Assembly (NCBI GenBank): GCA_027625915.1
Contig: JANTQA010000032.1
Coordinates: forward strand, 14,710,001-14,774,000
Direction: 5' to 3'
DNA: 64,000 nt
Origin: Anaeramoeba flamelloides
Taxonomy: Eukaryota; Metamonada; Anaeramoebidae
In this document: piece after piece, positions 23,701-33,804 of the stretch
How positions within the stretch are numbered: the first letter of the stretch is position 1
How the letters are laid out: every line of letters begins with the position of its first letter
The notes under the pieces: model-generated
Seen by the model: the letters and a program-made list of their open reading frames with translations, nothing else
Database searches by the model: none
Told to the model about the DNA's origin: nothing
Program-made: the position numbers and the translations under genes

Positions 23701-26700
23701 AGAAGATCTTATTTGATCTTGTTATTTCTTCACTTTTCAAGGAACCATTGTAACTCATTAAAGCAAATTTGGTTGATACTTGTTTTCGAAGCAAACACTT
23801 CTTGGGTGTTTTACTTTCTTTGAATTTTACAATCCCTTTCCCCAACGCTAATTAATCTCATCTCTTGAATATTAACGGTTTTCAAAAATGTTCTTGTTCA
23901 TTCAACATAAAAATAAAAATATGGAATCATTTTGAAAGAAAAAATTGCAAAAAAATGAATTCAACTTTGACAAATTTTCATTAAAAGAAGATTGTTTCTT
24001 GATATTAAATATTCAATAATGACTTTTAAAAGATATTGGGTTCAGAATATTTGGTTAACACAACACACATACCAATAATTTAGAAAATACTAATGATGAC
24101 CCTATTTTTGAAATTTAGCTTAGATATATATATATATATATATATTAAAATTTATTATTTCAGGTGAGTCACAATTTTTGAAATGGGGTTTAATTTAAAT
24201 TAAAAAAATTGTTTGTTGAAAAAACTTCCAAATTTTATAATGAAAAAAATATTATTTTTTTTTCAAAATTTAACTTGTATTTTTTTTTATTTTTAAATTA
24301 TTTAAAATCAAATATAGATATTGTTATTGAATGGTAATCATTAGATAAAATAAATTTTCAATGGGATATTATAAAATCTTTTGTAATGAATAAATTATTT
24401 ATTAAAAAAAATTAGGCAATTTTGGGGTGCAAAGTGCCCCCAAAAAATGAAGTAAAGAATGATGTTTTTTAATCATTAAAACTTGAAAGTTTTTGAAGCT
24501 GTAGACAAACTTTTCAAAAGAAAAAAAATAAAAAAAATTTTTTTTTTGATAAAATTTGATTGAAAAAATAATAAAATCACAAGAAACCAAGAAAAATTTT
24601 AAAATGTTAAAAAAAATATTTTTCAAGCTAAACCCAGTTCCAAAAATTTGGACACACCCAAAATCAAAAATAGGCAAAAAAAAAACCCAATTTATTGTAT
24701 TTTTCCAAACCTAATATAAAACCACATTTAAGTAACCAGTATTAATGTTTTAATAAGTAATAATTTTAACCCAAATAAAAGAAAAAAATATAAAACGAAA
24801 AAATAAAAAACAGGTTTGTCCAAAATAATGAAACGAGCGGAACAAAAAATGTATTGGTAAATTTGTTGAAATTTCACCAACAATTGTTGATCGATCAAAT
24901 GATAAGATACCATCTATCAATTGTATGTTATTTTTCAATTTAACAAACTCAACACTAACCTTCTATCAACAATCGAAAAAAAAATTTCGAGATCTAACCA
25001 AACAGATTACGTAACTGCAAAAAAGGAAATGAAAACAAAACAAAAAAGACAAAAAATGAAATTGTTTGTAAAATCAAAATTCTTTCCAATTTGAATTTAA
25101 AGTGCAGTAATGATGTTCTTTCCACTGTTTAAACTGTGTCCAAATTTTTGGAATCTAGTTTAGTTTTTTATTTTCGACAACTATACAATTTTTAATTCTA
25201 AAAATTTCTTTCAAAGATAATTGTTTATAAATTCTATATCTTAAAATCTTTTCATAACAATTCAAATTATAAATTTTATTTCAAATGACAATTATTTTAT
25301 TTGGGGTTCTAAGGGATATTTATCAAATAATGATAAATTGATTTATATAATTATCAAAAAAGCAAATAAAAGAACGTCTTTAAATTATTGGAAATATTTA
25401 ATAATATTACTTTCAAAGTACAATAGTTATATATATATATATTTAAAATATTTCTTTGAAAAATAATTTTTTTTATCCTCTTTTAATTTTGCGTTTTTTT
25501 TTTTATTGATTCGAAAATTTGTTTTTAAAGCAATTGATACCGTTTTTAAGAAAAAACTAGCCGATTTGAAAACATTTTTTGATTTTTTTTTTATTGGATC
25601 ACCAGCAATCTCATTCAAAAAAATTTTTTGCTAAAGAATTTGTTAAAAGATTCCGTAACATGAAAAGGGAATTAAAAATGGAAACAAATTCTGTATTACT
25701 CGGTATGTTGATACATTTTTATTTAAAAATTAGAAAGAAAATTTTGGAATTTCTCTTGAAAAGAAAGAAAAGAAAAAAAAAAAAGTTTGGCTAAAAGTAA
25801 TTTGAAAATTGTCAAGAATTTTCCCAAATACATCTTGATAACAAACAAAAGAAAAGAAAAAAACCCTTTGAACTCAAAAAAAAAAAAAAAATATGTAAAG
25901 AATGTTTTCTCAAATTATCTCATCTTTCGGCTAACATTCATCATTTACTCACTTCAAAATAAATTTCTATAATTGGGTGATTTAAATCAACACTCAATAA
26001 ATGTCTACAAGAACACAAGCATTTTTTTCACCTAAAGTTTTCAAAGCACACAGTTATTTTGTAGTACCAATTTGGAAAAATAAAAAAAATTCAAAACCCA
26101 TTCACACTTCACTGTTCTTGATTCAATCACACGCCAAATTATTAATACAAGTAAAGCGAACCAAAAATACAGAACAAATCATTAATACTCTAAAATTTTT
26201 GGCATAAGAAAATAAACTCGTTTTCAAATAAAAGGGCACAGAAAATTTCAAGAATTATTCATAATTGAATCAAATTAATTGTAGTATCATTCTAAAATAT
26301 AAAAAGCACTTTAAAATATAAAAAAACACTCAACCGAATATTTAAAACTCATTAAAAAAAAAACAATAAAAAATAAAATTAAATCTTTTAAAAATTGATG
26401 TGCCCTTTTATTTGAAATGAGAAATCTTGTTTTGTAAATTGTAAAGGGAAAAATAATTATAAAATCAATAAAAACCTTTGAACAGGGTGAATTGAGAAAA
26501 GGTTCTTGACATTTTATTGATAGTTCTTGACACGTCGAACTTTTTTTCTTTAAAATTCCATTTTCAATATAAAGCCGCAATTCATCTGGGTGTTTTGTTG
26601 GAATTGTTTTTTTTAATATTTTCAATTTTCTTTGTTCCATTACCAATCCTATAATGGTCTTTCTTTTTTCCTATATGTAGCTCATTCGAAATCAAACTTA

Positions 26701-29700
26701 AACTGTTTCCATTTTTATACTGTCAGATTATTTCCAAATTGCTTTCTTCTTATCTTGTTTTTTTTTTCATTTTCCAACTGCTCAATATCCATAAATAAAA
26801 AAATAAAACATGAAAAAATGAATAATTAAAATGAAAGTAACCAATAAGTATTTATCTTATTAACAACCAAATTCAATAGTATTGATGATTTGAGAGGTGT
26901 GTACTTTTGTTTGAAAAGGAGTTTATTAACACATTTCTCAATCATATTAAAAAAGTAAACAATTGTAATTTTTTTTTTTATTTTTATGAGGGTAAGTGTT
27001 TTGTTTTGTCTAGGAATTTTGGGTTCGGGTAATTCCATTTTAAACACTATTGTCATTTTTTTCATTGATCCACATCGAAACTTATTTTTTTTTTCTTACT
27101 TTTTTTCTCCAACTTAATAAAAATGCAAAATTTAAATTTAGAAAAAATGCCATTCTACATGCAGGTTTTTTTTTCTTTTATATGGGGGCTGCCCGTTTAA
27201 CATTCAAAAATGGTTTACTCTCGCAATCGGACTTGATTCCAATACGATTGTATACATTTTAAATATTTTTGTTAGAAGCACAATCTTGGTAGAAAAGTAA
27301 TATAATTTTTTAGAAAGTAAAAACTAAAAAGTTTTACTACTTTACCATCAAGCAGATCGTTCAAAGTTGTTCAACCCATAACCAATACTTTTTAAAACTT
27401 TTGGAAAGTGAATAGAGGTTTTGATGATAACATATATTATCATGATATTAACTATAAAATCGCAATAGTATTAAAAAAATCGTGATTAGTCCAACTTTAT
27501 CGCGAAAAATCATAAAATCGCGATAAACAACATTATCGCGATATTCATATTATCGCGAAAAAATGAAAAATTATTTTTTTGATTTCACCTTAAAAAAATC
27601 TCTTGACTTTTACAAAGCCTTGAGACTTTTATAACACTTTCCCCTTTAATAATGTCAGAAAGTGTTTGTAAGGGTTGTGAACTGTCTTCAAGTGTTTGAA
27701 AGTTTTGAAAGACAGAAAACTTTTATAAAGGGAATGAGTTTGGTTTGTTGTGGAAACACAACATTTTATTCTTTTCATTTTTTTTTTATAACAAAATACA
27801 AAATCTCAAACAAATTTTATGATCAAACTAATAATTACCCATTTCAACAATACATTTGAATATAAAATAGATGTGTTTTCTTAAAATGGAGTTGTTACCT
27901 TCACAATTTTAAATAGCCAAAAAGAATAAAGAATAATTTGACTTCTTATTGGTGATCGATCAAACAATAACCTCTAAGTTCTAATTGTGTTTTCTGTCCA
28001 ATACAAAGATATGAGAAGAAAAAGAAGAACAAGAAGACAAGAATTGTATAAAAAATCTTAATAATTGGTGATCATCTGGTAAGGATGTTGTGAAATCTTT
28101 TGAAGAGTTATCCGACCCCTTTTAGCTTTCTGAGAAAAAATGAAAATATTGTAACCCAAGAAAACATTCTTTAAAGAACAGATAAAGGGTTGGTTGTTTT
28201 AGAAGCTAATTATTCAAAGCAATTTCCAACACCACGATTAACTGAAAAAATATTTATTTCTCTTTAGTTCTTATTGTTGTTGATCTATAAGGATCGATAG
28301 GTTTGAAAACCAAACCAAATGAAAACACAATAAAACTCTTTGATCTGATCCTTGATTGGATCAAGTATCTTTTTTGTTGTTTTTTCAAAGAATGACTTTT
28401 TAAGCACCTAATCTAAACTATTTTTCAAACAAAAGGGCACACCTCTCAAATCGCCAATACCATCGAATTTGATTGTTAATAAGATAATTACTTTTTTGGT
28501 GATTTTCATTTTAATTATTCATTTTTTCATTTTTTGTTTCTTTTATTTTTGGATATTGAACAGTTGGAAAATGAAAAAGCAAGATAAGAAGAAACCAATT
28601 TGGAAATAATCTATCAGTGTATAAATGGAAACAGTTTAAGTTTGATTTCGGATGAGCGAGAAATAGGAATTAAGAAAGACCATTATTGGATTGATGCATG
28701 GAATAAAGAAAAGAGAAATAAAGAAAAAAACATTCCAACAAAATACCAGATGAATTGCTGCTTTATATTGAAAATGAGACTTTAAAGAACAAATGTTTGA
28801 CGTGTAAAGAATTATCAATAAAATGTTGAGAACTTTTTCCCAATTCGCCTTGTTCAAAGGTTTTTATTGGTTTTATAATTTTTTTCATTACAATTTACAA
28901 AACGAGATTTCTCATTTCAAATAAAAGGGCACATGGATTTTTAAAATATTGAATTTTAATTTTTATTGTTTTGTTTTAATGAGTTTTAAAGATTCAGTTG
29001 GGTGTTTTTTTAGGTTTTAAAGCGTTTCTAAGATTTTAGAATGATACTACAATTAATTTGATTCACTTATGAATAATTCTTGAAATTTTTTGTGCCCTTT
29101 TATTTGAAAAAGAGTTTATTTTTTGATCAAAAAAAATTTTTTTGTATTAATATTTCTCAATTAGCCCAAAAACCCATCAACTATTATATCGCGATATTTG
29201 GGCATTTATCACGATTTTTTAATAATTATCGCGATTTTATAGAATATCGCGATTTGTTATATTATCGCAATAATATTGAATATCGCGATTTTCTGATATA
29301 TCGCGATTTGATGGAAATTATCGTGATTTTTGTAACTTTATCGTGAATTATAGCATTTTATCATCAAAACCTCTAATATTTTGAAAAAAAAAAATACTTT
29401 TTTGTTTTATTTAATTCAATTTTTGAACCATTCCAATCAAATTTGTCTTTTTACACAGTGCAAATTACGCTAGTACATTTTTTCAAGAGAGAGATCCCTT
29501 TTCAAGAATTAGAACTCTTATTCTGTAAAGCTTTCAAGATACTGTAAATTCAAATGTAAAAAAATTGAATTTTCGCCAAAAGTTCAATAAAGATAAAAAT
29601 CAATGAACAAGAGTACAATTTTTGTTTTGAAATTGGTTTGTGGGGGTGTTGTGTTTTTTCTTCGAATTCTAATTGAAAGTCAATTTTGAATTACACAACA

Positions 29701-31179
29701 AGAATAGCACAATCCATAAAAATACTTTGAAAGACTATTTGGAACTTTCAGACTGACAGTCTGCAAGATTTCAGTTTTTTAATATTATTTCAAAGTTTTT
29801 CATATATCAAATACTTGATACAAGTTTTTTATAAGCCAAAAAAAGGGTAAAAACAAAATTGATTGAAAAAAAGAAAACATTGAGAATTTGTTTGAAATTT
29901 TTCAAAGTTATCCAAAAACCAAAAATCTATTTGTAAAACTTATCAAAAATCTAAAATTCCTTTTCATGAAAACCAAAAATTGGAAAGTTGTTTAAATTCC
30001 ATGTTTTTAAAAGTTTTACTTGTAAAAACTTTTAAATTGAAAGTTATTTGATTTTGATCTTGTAATTTCATTCAAATTTCAGACAAATTTTCAAAAAAAC
30101 AAAAGGGTTATCAAAGAAAAAAAGTGAACTACAATTTTTGAGCTATTTTTGTTTTGTATTGAATAAAATATTGTTCATTGTTTAATTGGAAAATTAAAGT
30201 AGGAAAAATTGTTTTATTCAATCATAAATAATTTCGACTTTAAGAAATTTAAATGGCAATTTGAAAAAATAAACAATATTCAATTTCAAAATTTAAGCTT
30301 TTACGAATGACAGTTTTTGTAATTTTGTTTGACTTATGTTTTTATTAATACTTTGATTTTTGGTGGAAAATTACAAATAAAAAATAATAAAAAAAAATAT
30401 TATCTTCATAAAACACAAACAAAAACCAGTTCAAAAAGTACCAAAGAATCTCAAACAAGAAGTGTTTTTGAGTTTACATTTCCTTTCATTTCAGAAGTAT
30501 TGCTTTTCTTGAAAGACTATTTGAAAGAATTAATTTTTAGTTGTTTATTGTTTTGTTGTTTTTTCTTTTATTTATTTTTTTATTCTTTATTCATACCAAG
30601 ACAAAAGAAAGACAATTGTCACGAATTTTTCGTAAACTAGAATGAAAAAGCAACAAATTTTTCGGATCTTTTTTGTGATTTTTCTTTTTTGAGATTCAAT
30701 TTTATTTGAAAAAAAATTTGTTTGAAAAAATATGAAAAATAAAAAAAAAACAAAACTTACAATCGATCCTTTCTTTTTTTTTTTCTTCAACAACAAAAAT
30801 ACTTAGTGTATGGATCAATTCACTAAATTCAATAAATTGGTTATTGTTTTTGTCAATTATCGAAATGACTCTTTCAAGGATTGGGTTTGATGCCTATTTG
30901 TAAAGAGATTTATTTTTTATTTTATTGAGATAACAAGATTAGTTCGGGAGTTCATTTGACATTTACTTTTTTGTGTTTAATTTTTTAAAGTGTATAAAAA
31001 AGATGTACGAGTTCTGGAATATTTAAGAATTCTTGATAAGAAACACGACCATTTTTTTGTGTATTTAATATCATAAATTTTTCATACAGCTTTGTGATTT
31101 GTGTTTTTGTAAATCCACTTGATTTGCTAAATTCATTAACTTGTTCTTCAGTTAACTCTTTTGAATATTCTAAGCCCAT
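20754..31179 (-). CDS. cnb: Calcineurin B, regulatory subunit of the Ca2+/calmodulin phosphatase
   Basis: Three exons: 31179-31009, 30893-30761 and 20992-20754, 543 nt in all, giving 180 aa (animal CNB is about 170). Junctions are [12 protein letters not shown] (donor GTACAT, acceptor AATAG, phase 0) and ERID|FVFKIYD (donor GTAAGT, acceptor CATAG, phase 1). The start ATG at 31179 gives MGLEYS, an N-myristoylation-type N-terminus as in CNB. Four EF-hands can be placed: loop 39-50 (NTQKNG…, degenerate), 71-82 (DKNNNQ…, position 6 Gly lost), 108-119 ([12 protein letters not shown], position 12 Asp for Glu) and 149-160 (DKDEDG, canonical). The linker [16 protein letters not shown] is nearly identical to known CNB. 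It binds calcineurin A and Ca2+. Intron 1 is 115 bp; intron 2 is 9768 bp and packed with transposons. Family assignment is secure; calcineurin A is not in this window. Confidence 0.92.
22994..24120 (-). mobile_element. 1.1-kb TA-flanked inverted-repeat DNA element, copy 2
   Basis: Reverse-complement copy of 9665-10789, almost identical along its length by eye (single-base differences, such as CAATGCTAATT/CCAACGCTAATT near one end). Termini AGCTTAATTTCAAAAATAGG … CCTATTTTTGAAATTTAGCT, with TA at 22992-22993 and 24121-24122. It carries the same nested foldback element. The flank on one side is the internal end of the large inverted-repeat element, so it landed inside older transposon sequence. 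Confidence 0.8.
23147..23344. repeat. Foldback element, CAGTCA-end family, copy 4 (nested)
   Basis: Counterpart of 10439-10636 in the second copy of the 1.1-kb element: a 198-bp palindrome between TA dinucleotides, arms …GACACAAACTTTCAACGAAA…. Confidence 0.8.
24631..25160. mobile_element. 530-bp TA-flanked inverted-repeat element
   Basis: Ends AACCCAGTTCCAAAAATTTG GACAC and, inverted, GTGTCCAAATTTTTGGAATC TAGTT, flanked by TA (24629-24630 and 25161-25162). The empty site can be inferred from the undisturbed left arm of the surrounding element (…AATAAAAAAATAACTTGAAA), which matches the joined flanks. Relatives are the fragment at 1-61 and the longer element at 54383-55518. No coding capacity. 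Confidence 0.75.
25326..26206. other. Intron sequence with weak open frames
   Basis: Part of calcineurin B intron 2. A Lys-rich frame near 25595-25794 (…[20 protein letters not shown]…) and an ATG frame at 26001-26207 ([20 protein letters not shown]…) are open on the + strand but match no family I know and have no partners. They may be remnants of inserted elements. Confidence 0.3.
26226..26925 (-). mobile_element. Inverted-repeat element with three AAATAAAAGGGCACA termini, copy A
   Basis: The terminal phrase TTTCAAATAAAAGGGCACAG starts at 26226, recurs inverted at about 26400 and again at about 26897-26918 (GTGTACTTTTGTTTGAAAA). This divides the element into a ~195-bp outer hairpin and a ~500-bp body. 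On the - strand the body reads as protein-like sequence (…[20 protein letters not shown]…, with CxxxxxxxC spacing after it). The same body occurs inverted at 28427-29107, with the reading frame only partly kept. Family not recognised. Confidence 0.55.
26926..27414. other. Intron sequence between elements
   Basis: AT-rich sequence inside calcineurin B intron 2, between an inverted-repeat element and the ATCGCGAT element. Nothing further is supported. Confidence 0.35.
27415..29373. mobile_element. ~1.96-kb element with ATCGCGAT-rich ends
   Basis: The outer termini are inverted repeats GAGGTTTTGATGATAA … TTATCATCAAAACCTC, flanked by TA (27413-27414 and 29374-29375). Next to them, at about 27460-27560 and 29185-29345, are clusters of the self-complementary motif TATCGCGATA and variants (ATCGTGAT, ATCGCAAT), at least six on the right and four on the left. 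This arrangement suggests binding sites for a transposase (inference). The interior holds a second, foreign element (28427-29107). No transposase gene is recognisable, so it is probably non-autonomous. Confidence 0.65.
28427..29107 (+). mobile_element. Inverted-repeat element with three AAATAAAAGGGCACA termini, copy B
   Basis: Inverted, diverged copy of 26226-26925. Termini are TTTCAAACAAAAGGGCACAC at 28427 and …TGTGCCCTTTTATTTGAAAA at the right, with an internal one at about 28915. The body contains GGACATTATTGGATTG-like and ATACCAGATGAATTGC phrases shared with copy A. It sits inside the ATCGCGAT element, so it inserted after that element was in place. Confidence 0.55.
29376..30760. other. 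5'-side part of calcineurin B intron 2
   Basis: AT-rich intron sequence between the ATCGCGAT element and exon 2. It includes a ~95-bp repeat (29745-29840) that recurs inverted at 33435-33530. The + frame at 30329-30640 is Phe-rich and lacks family likeness. The donor GTAAGT of this intron is at 30760-30755. Confidence 0.4.
29745..29840 (+). repeat. ~95-bp repeat, inverted partner at 33435-33530
   Basis: The phrase AACTTTCAGACTGACAGTCT, then GCAAGATTTCAGTTTT and ATCAAATACTTGATA, recurs as its reverse complement at 33435-33530. The two copies lie on either side of calcineurin B exons 1-2. Function unknown. Confidence 0.55.
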
Positions 31180-31531
31180 ATTTTCGAATTTTAATAAAAA
31201 AAAAAAATGAAAAATATTTTAGACCTGCACAACAAAAATTGTTGTCACTTTTTTTACTTGATCACCCTTTTGTTTTTTTGAAAGTTTGTCTAAAATTTAA
31301 AAGAAATTACAAGAGCAGCATTAGATAAATTTCAATTTTAAAGTTCGAACAATTAAAGCTTTTAAAAACTTTTAACTGAAACAACTTTACAATTTTTAGT
31401 TTTCAGATAATAGAGTTTCAGGTTTTTGAAAAATTTTACAAATATTGTTCTTTTTCAAAAACTTATAAAAATTTCAATTTAATTCAAAAGTTGATCTTTT
31501 TTAAATTATTTTTTTTCCCTTTTTTTGGATT

Positions 31532-31641
31532 TTAAGGGATTAATACTACCATAGATTTCTCCATAATCAAAGTGTGTTGTAATTGGGTATAAGTGGTATA
31601 AGTATGCCATGACTCAAATAGCTTCTGTGACTCTAAAAAAT
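31532..31641 (-). CDS. Possible terminal exon of an unrecognised gene
   Basis: After an acceptor (…TTTTAATAG at 31642) the - strand is open to a TAA at 31532, reading xFLESQKLFESWHTYTTYTQ then …LIMEKSMVVLIP. It lies upstream of calcineurin B exon 1. Its upstream exons would have to lie beyond the transposon at 31696-32668. No family is recognised, and chance is possible at this length. Confidence 0.3.
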
Positions 31642-31695
31642 CTATTAAAATATTATTAAACAATAAATTATAACTTTTTTTGTTTAGGATCACTA

Positions 31696-32668
31696 CAGTG
31701 GTGGAAATAACCTGTTCAGACAACCTTTAACCCATTACTAAAATCTAACTAGTGTTTTTTTTTCAGACTTGGGTATTGGAAGACCAGAAATCACTTATAG
31801 ATTCTTGGTTCATATTCAAATTGGCCTTTAGAGGTTAGATCTTTGATTAATCAAAATGGCTCAATTATATTAAATGCTTTTGTTTCAAAAATTTCATCAT
31901 TTTTTTTACAAAATTTCTGAGATTAGAGCAGTGAAAAAAATACCGGACATGAAAAAAATCCCGGACAAGATTTTTAATTGTGAATATTAGTAAAATTATT
32001 GTGTAATTTCATTTATTTACAATCAAATTCCTTTTCTTAAGAATCGAACTTTTTCAATTATAACTCCCCCACTTATTAGAATGATGATTGATGAAATCAC
32101 ACTTGTTCAAAACACCATTCAATCAATCAAAAAATAAGAAGAAAAATTATCTTTTTCCAAACTCTAGTAAACCTCGATAAAACTCGATTGTTTTTTGAAA
32201 AAAGTTGATCAACATTATGGCTATCAAACATTAACTCGAGTATTCTAGAGACACCTTACTTTGATGAACTTTAGGTAGGTTTATTACTAATCTCATAAAA
32301 AAATTGGTTATTTATAATTAGGAAATAATTGAAATTACACAATAATTTTACTAATATTCACAATTAAAAATCTTGTCCGGGATTTTTTTCATGTCCGGTA
32401 TTTTTTTCCCTACTCTAAATGATTTTTTTATAAAAATATTAAAAAAAGAAATTTTACTCATTTTTTTTGTCAAAAAATTACATTTTAATCTTCCAGTATC
32501 TTCATAATTCTTTTTTAAAATTTATTTAAAGAACCCTATTTCTTGTTTATATACTTTTTTCGCCCCATTGATTTGTTTCTTTTATTTCTAGAGTCAGCCA
32601 ATATTTTTTGCATGAGTTAAATTTTAGTAATGGGTTAAAATAAAAAAGAAGGGTTAGTTACACCACTG
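31696..32668. mobile_element. CAGTGGTG-ended TA-flanked element, interrupted
   Basis: Termini CAGTGGTGGAAATAACC and inverted GGGTTAGTTACACCACTG, flanked by TA. Inverted similarity continues inward (AACCCATTACTAAAAT.TAAC). Without the nested element (31926-32415) it is about 480 bp. Inside the left half a splice-like phrase (…TTTTTTTTTCAG) precedes a short open stretch, TWVLEDQKSLIDSWF…, which might be a transposase relic, but this is weak. The CAGTGG ends with a TA target are typical of Tc1/mariner elements. Confidence 0.7.
31926..32415. mobile_element. 490-bp element with CCGGACATG inverted repeats, copy 1 (nested)
   Basis: Inverted repeats of about 85 bp: GAGCAGTGAAAAAAATACCG GACATG… on the left and …CATGTCCGGTATTTTTTTCC CTACTC on the right, flanked by TA (31924-31925 and 32416-32417). 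It inserted into the CAGTGGTG element. A second copy lies at about 61160-61652, and a solitary end lies near 51478-51530. No coding capacity. Confidence 0.75.
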
Positions 32669-32881
32669 TATTAAAAATTTTCATTGAGAGAAATTTTTTT
32701 TTCAATTCCTTTTCCAAATCTAAAAATAGAAACCCAAAATAATAGTATTCCTGAATTTAATAATTCAAATTTAGAACTTCCAAAGATAATTGATTTTTTT
32801 AATTTTTTAATTTCAAAGAACTACTCAATAACCATCAACCTAAAAACCCAAAGAATGATTAGTTTTATTTCATTTTGTTAA
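32669..32881 (+). CDS. Possible terminal exon, unrecognised
   Basis: The + frame reads IPFPNLKIETQNNSIPEFNN then SNLELPKIIDFFNFLISKNY…, ending TAA at 32881, immediately right of the CAGTGGTG element. Composition is protein-like, but no start, acceptor or family is identified. Confidence 0.2.
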
Positions 32882-32954
32882 AGATAATTGTAATATCAAT
32901 ATATTTCCAATAATTTCAGAAATAATTGGTTAAAAAAAATCTATTTGTTACTTA

Positions 32955-33117
32955 GTGGTATTTGAATTAAAATAGCAAAATCTTTTCGTTAATTTTCCAA
33001 TTTTTCTTATAAAGATAGTTCTGATTAGACTGTAATTTGAGGTTTCGAACTCTATTTGAAAAACGAAATTGAAAATTTAGTCAAAATTTTTTCCCATTTG
33101 TAATTCAAATATCAGTA
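32955..33117. repeat. Hairpin MITE, TGGTATTTGAATT family, copy 2
   Basis: Arms GTGGTATTTGAATTAAAATA … TTTGTAATTCAAATATCA; the interior shares the CTCTATTTGAAAAACGAAAT phrase with the copies at 19268 and 56566. Confidence 0.6.
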
Positions 33118-33434
33118 TTTAATTTGTTAAATAAAAAGGAATTTTTTAGCTACTAATCTACATTTCGAGAAAAATTTAAGAAAAGATATTTTGCAACTTT
33201 TGAGTTCTGAATATTGATAATTCATCCTTTAAATTGGTGGTGAAATGCAGATTTTATTCTGAAATTCTTGGTTTTTTTTACTAATCTATAGATATTTTTT
33301 AATTGATGAGATCAGCAAATAGTACTTGACTAATCTATTTTTTAGAGACATTTGAACAATCGTAGTACCGATGTAGGTATCACCCAATAACAATATACTT
33401 TGATCGTATACTTCTCCTTGGTAGAAGTTAATCC

Positions 33435-33530
33435 CTGAAAAGCCTTTTTATCAAGTATTTGAAATTTGAAAAAATATGAAAGAATACTGAAAACTGAAAT
33501 CTTGCAGAATGTCAGTCTGAAAGTTCTCAA
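33435..33530 (-). repeat. Inverted partner of the 29745-29840 repeat
   Basis: TATCAAGTATTTGAAATTTG … CTGAAATCTTGCAGAATGTC AGTCTGAAAGTT matches the reverse complement of 29745-29840. Confidence 0.55.
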
Positions 33531-33804
33531 AAGTCTTGTAAGTAAACTATCTTTCATAATAATTTGCCCATTAAAAATAAAATTTTAATAAAAATATTTT
33601 TAATATTTGAAGTTATCTATTATAATATAAAAATTTAGATTTTAATATTCAATACTATACTCAAGAGATATTTATTTTTTGTCTAAAAATAAAAGAAAAA
33701 AAAATAAAAAAAACTGTTAAAAAAAATTTTGCCATTTATTTTGAAAGAAGCATTACATAAAAAATAGAAAATTTAAAAAATTAAAAAAACCCATTTATAG
33801 ATTC

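Larger units (their letters stand above)
21505..25325. mobile_element. Element with ~620-bp terminal inverted repeats, carrying insertions
   Basis: The left arm (about 21505-22130) and right arm (about 24170-25325, minus an insertion) are inverted copies. Both begin at ATATCCCTTAG.ACCCCAAAT and continue through ATTACCATTCAATAACAATA. A third copy of the terminal phrase (GGGGTGCTAAGGGATATA) lies at about 22976-22994. Two further elements sit inside: the 1.1-kb element (22994-24120) in the centre and a 530-bp element (24631-25160) in the right arm. Without them it would be about 2.2 kb. No transposase is recognisable. It lies within the large calcineurin B intron. Confidence 0.65.

Noticed and set aside
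29080-29346. Open frame with repeated [10 protein letters not shown] peptide
   Set aside because: It is the translation of the ATCGCGAT repeat cluster at the element end, not a protein gene.
30329-30640. 103-codon + frame in calcineurin B intron 2
   Set aside because: Starts without a supported ATG context, is Phe-rich low complexity at its end and shows no family likeness.
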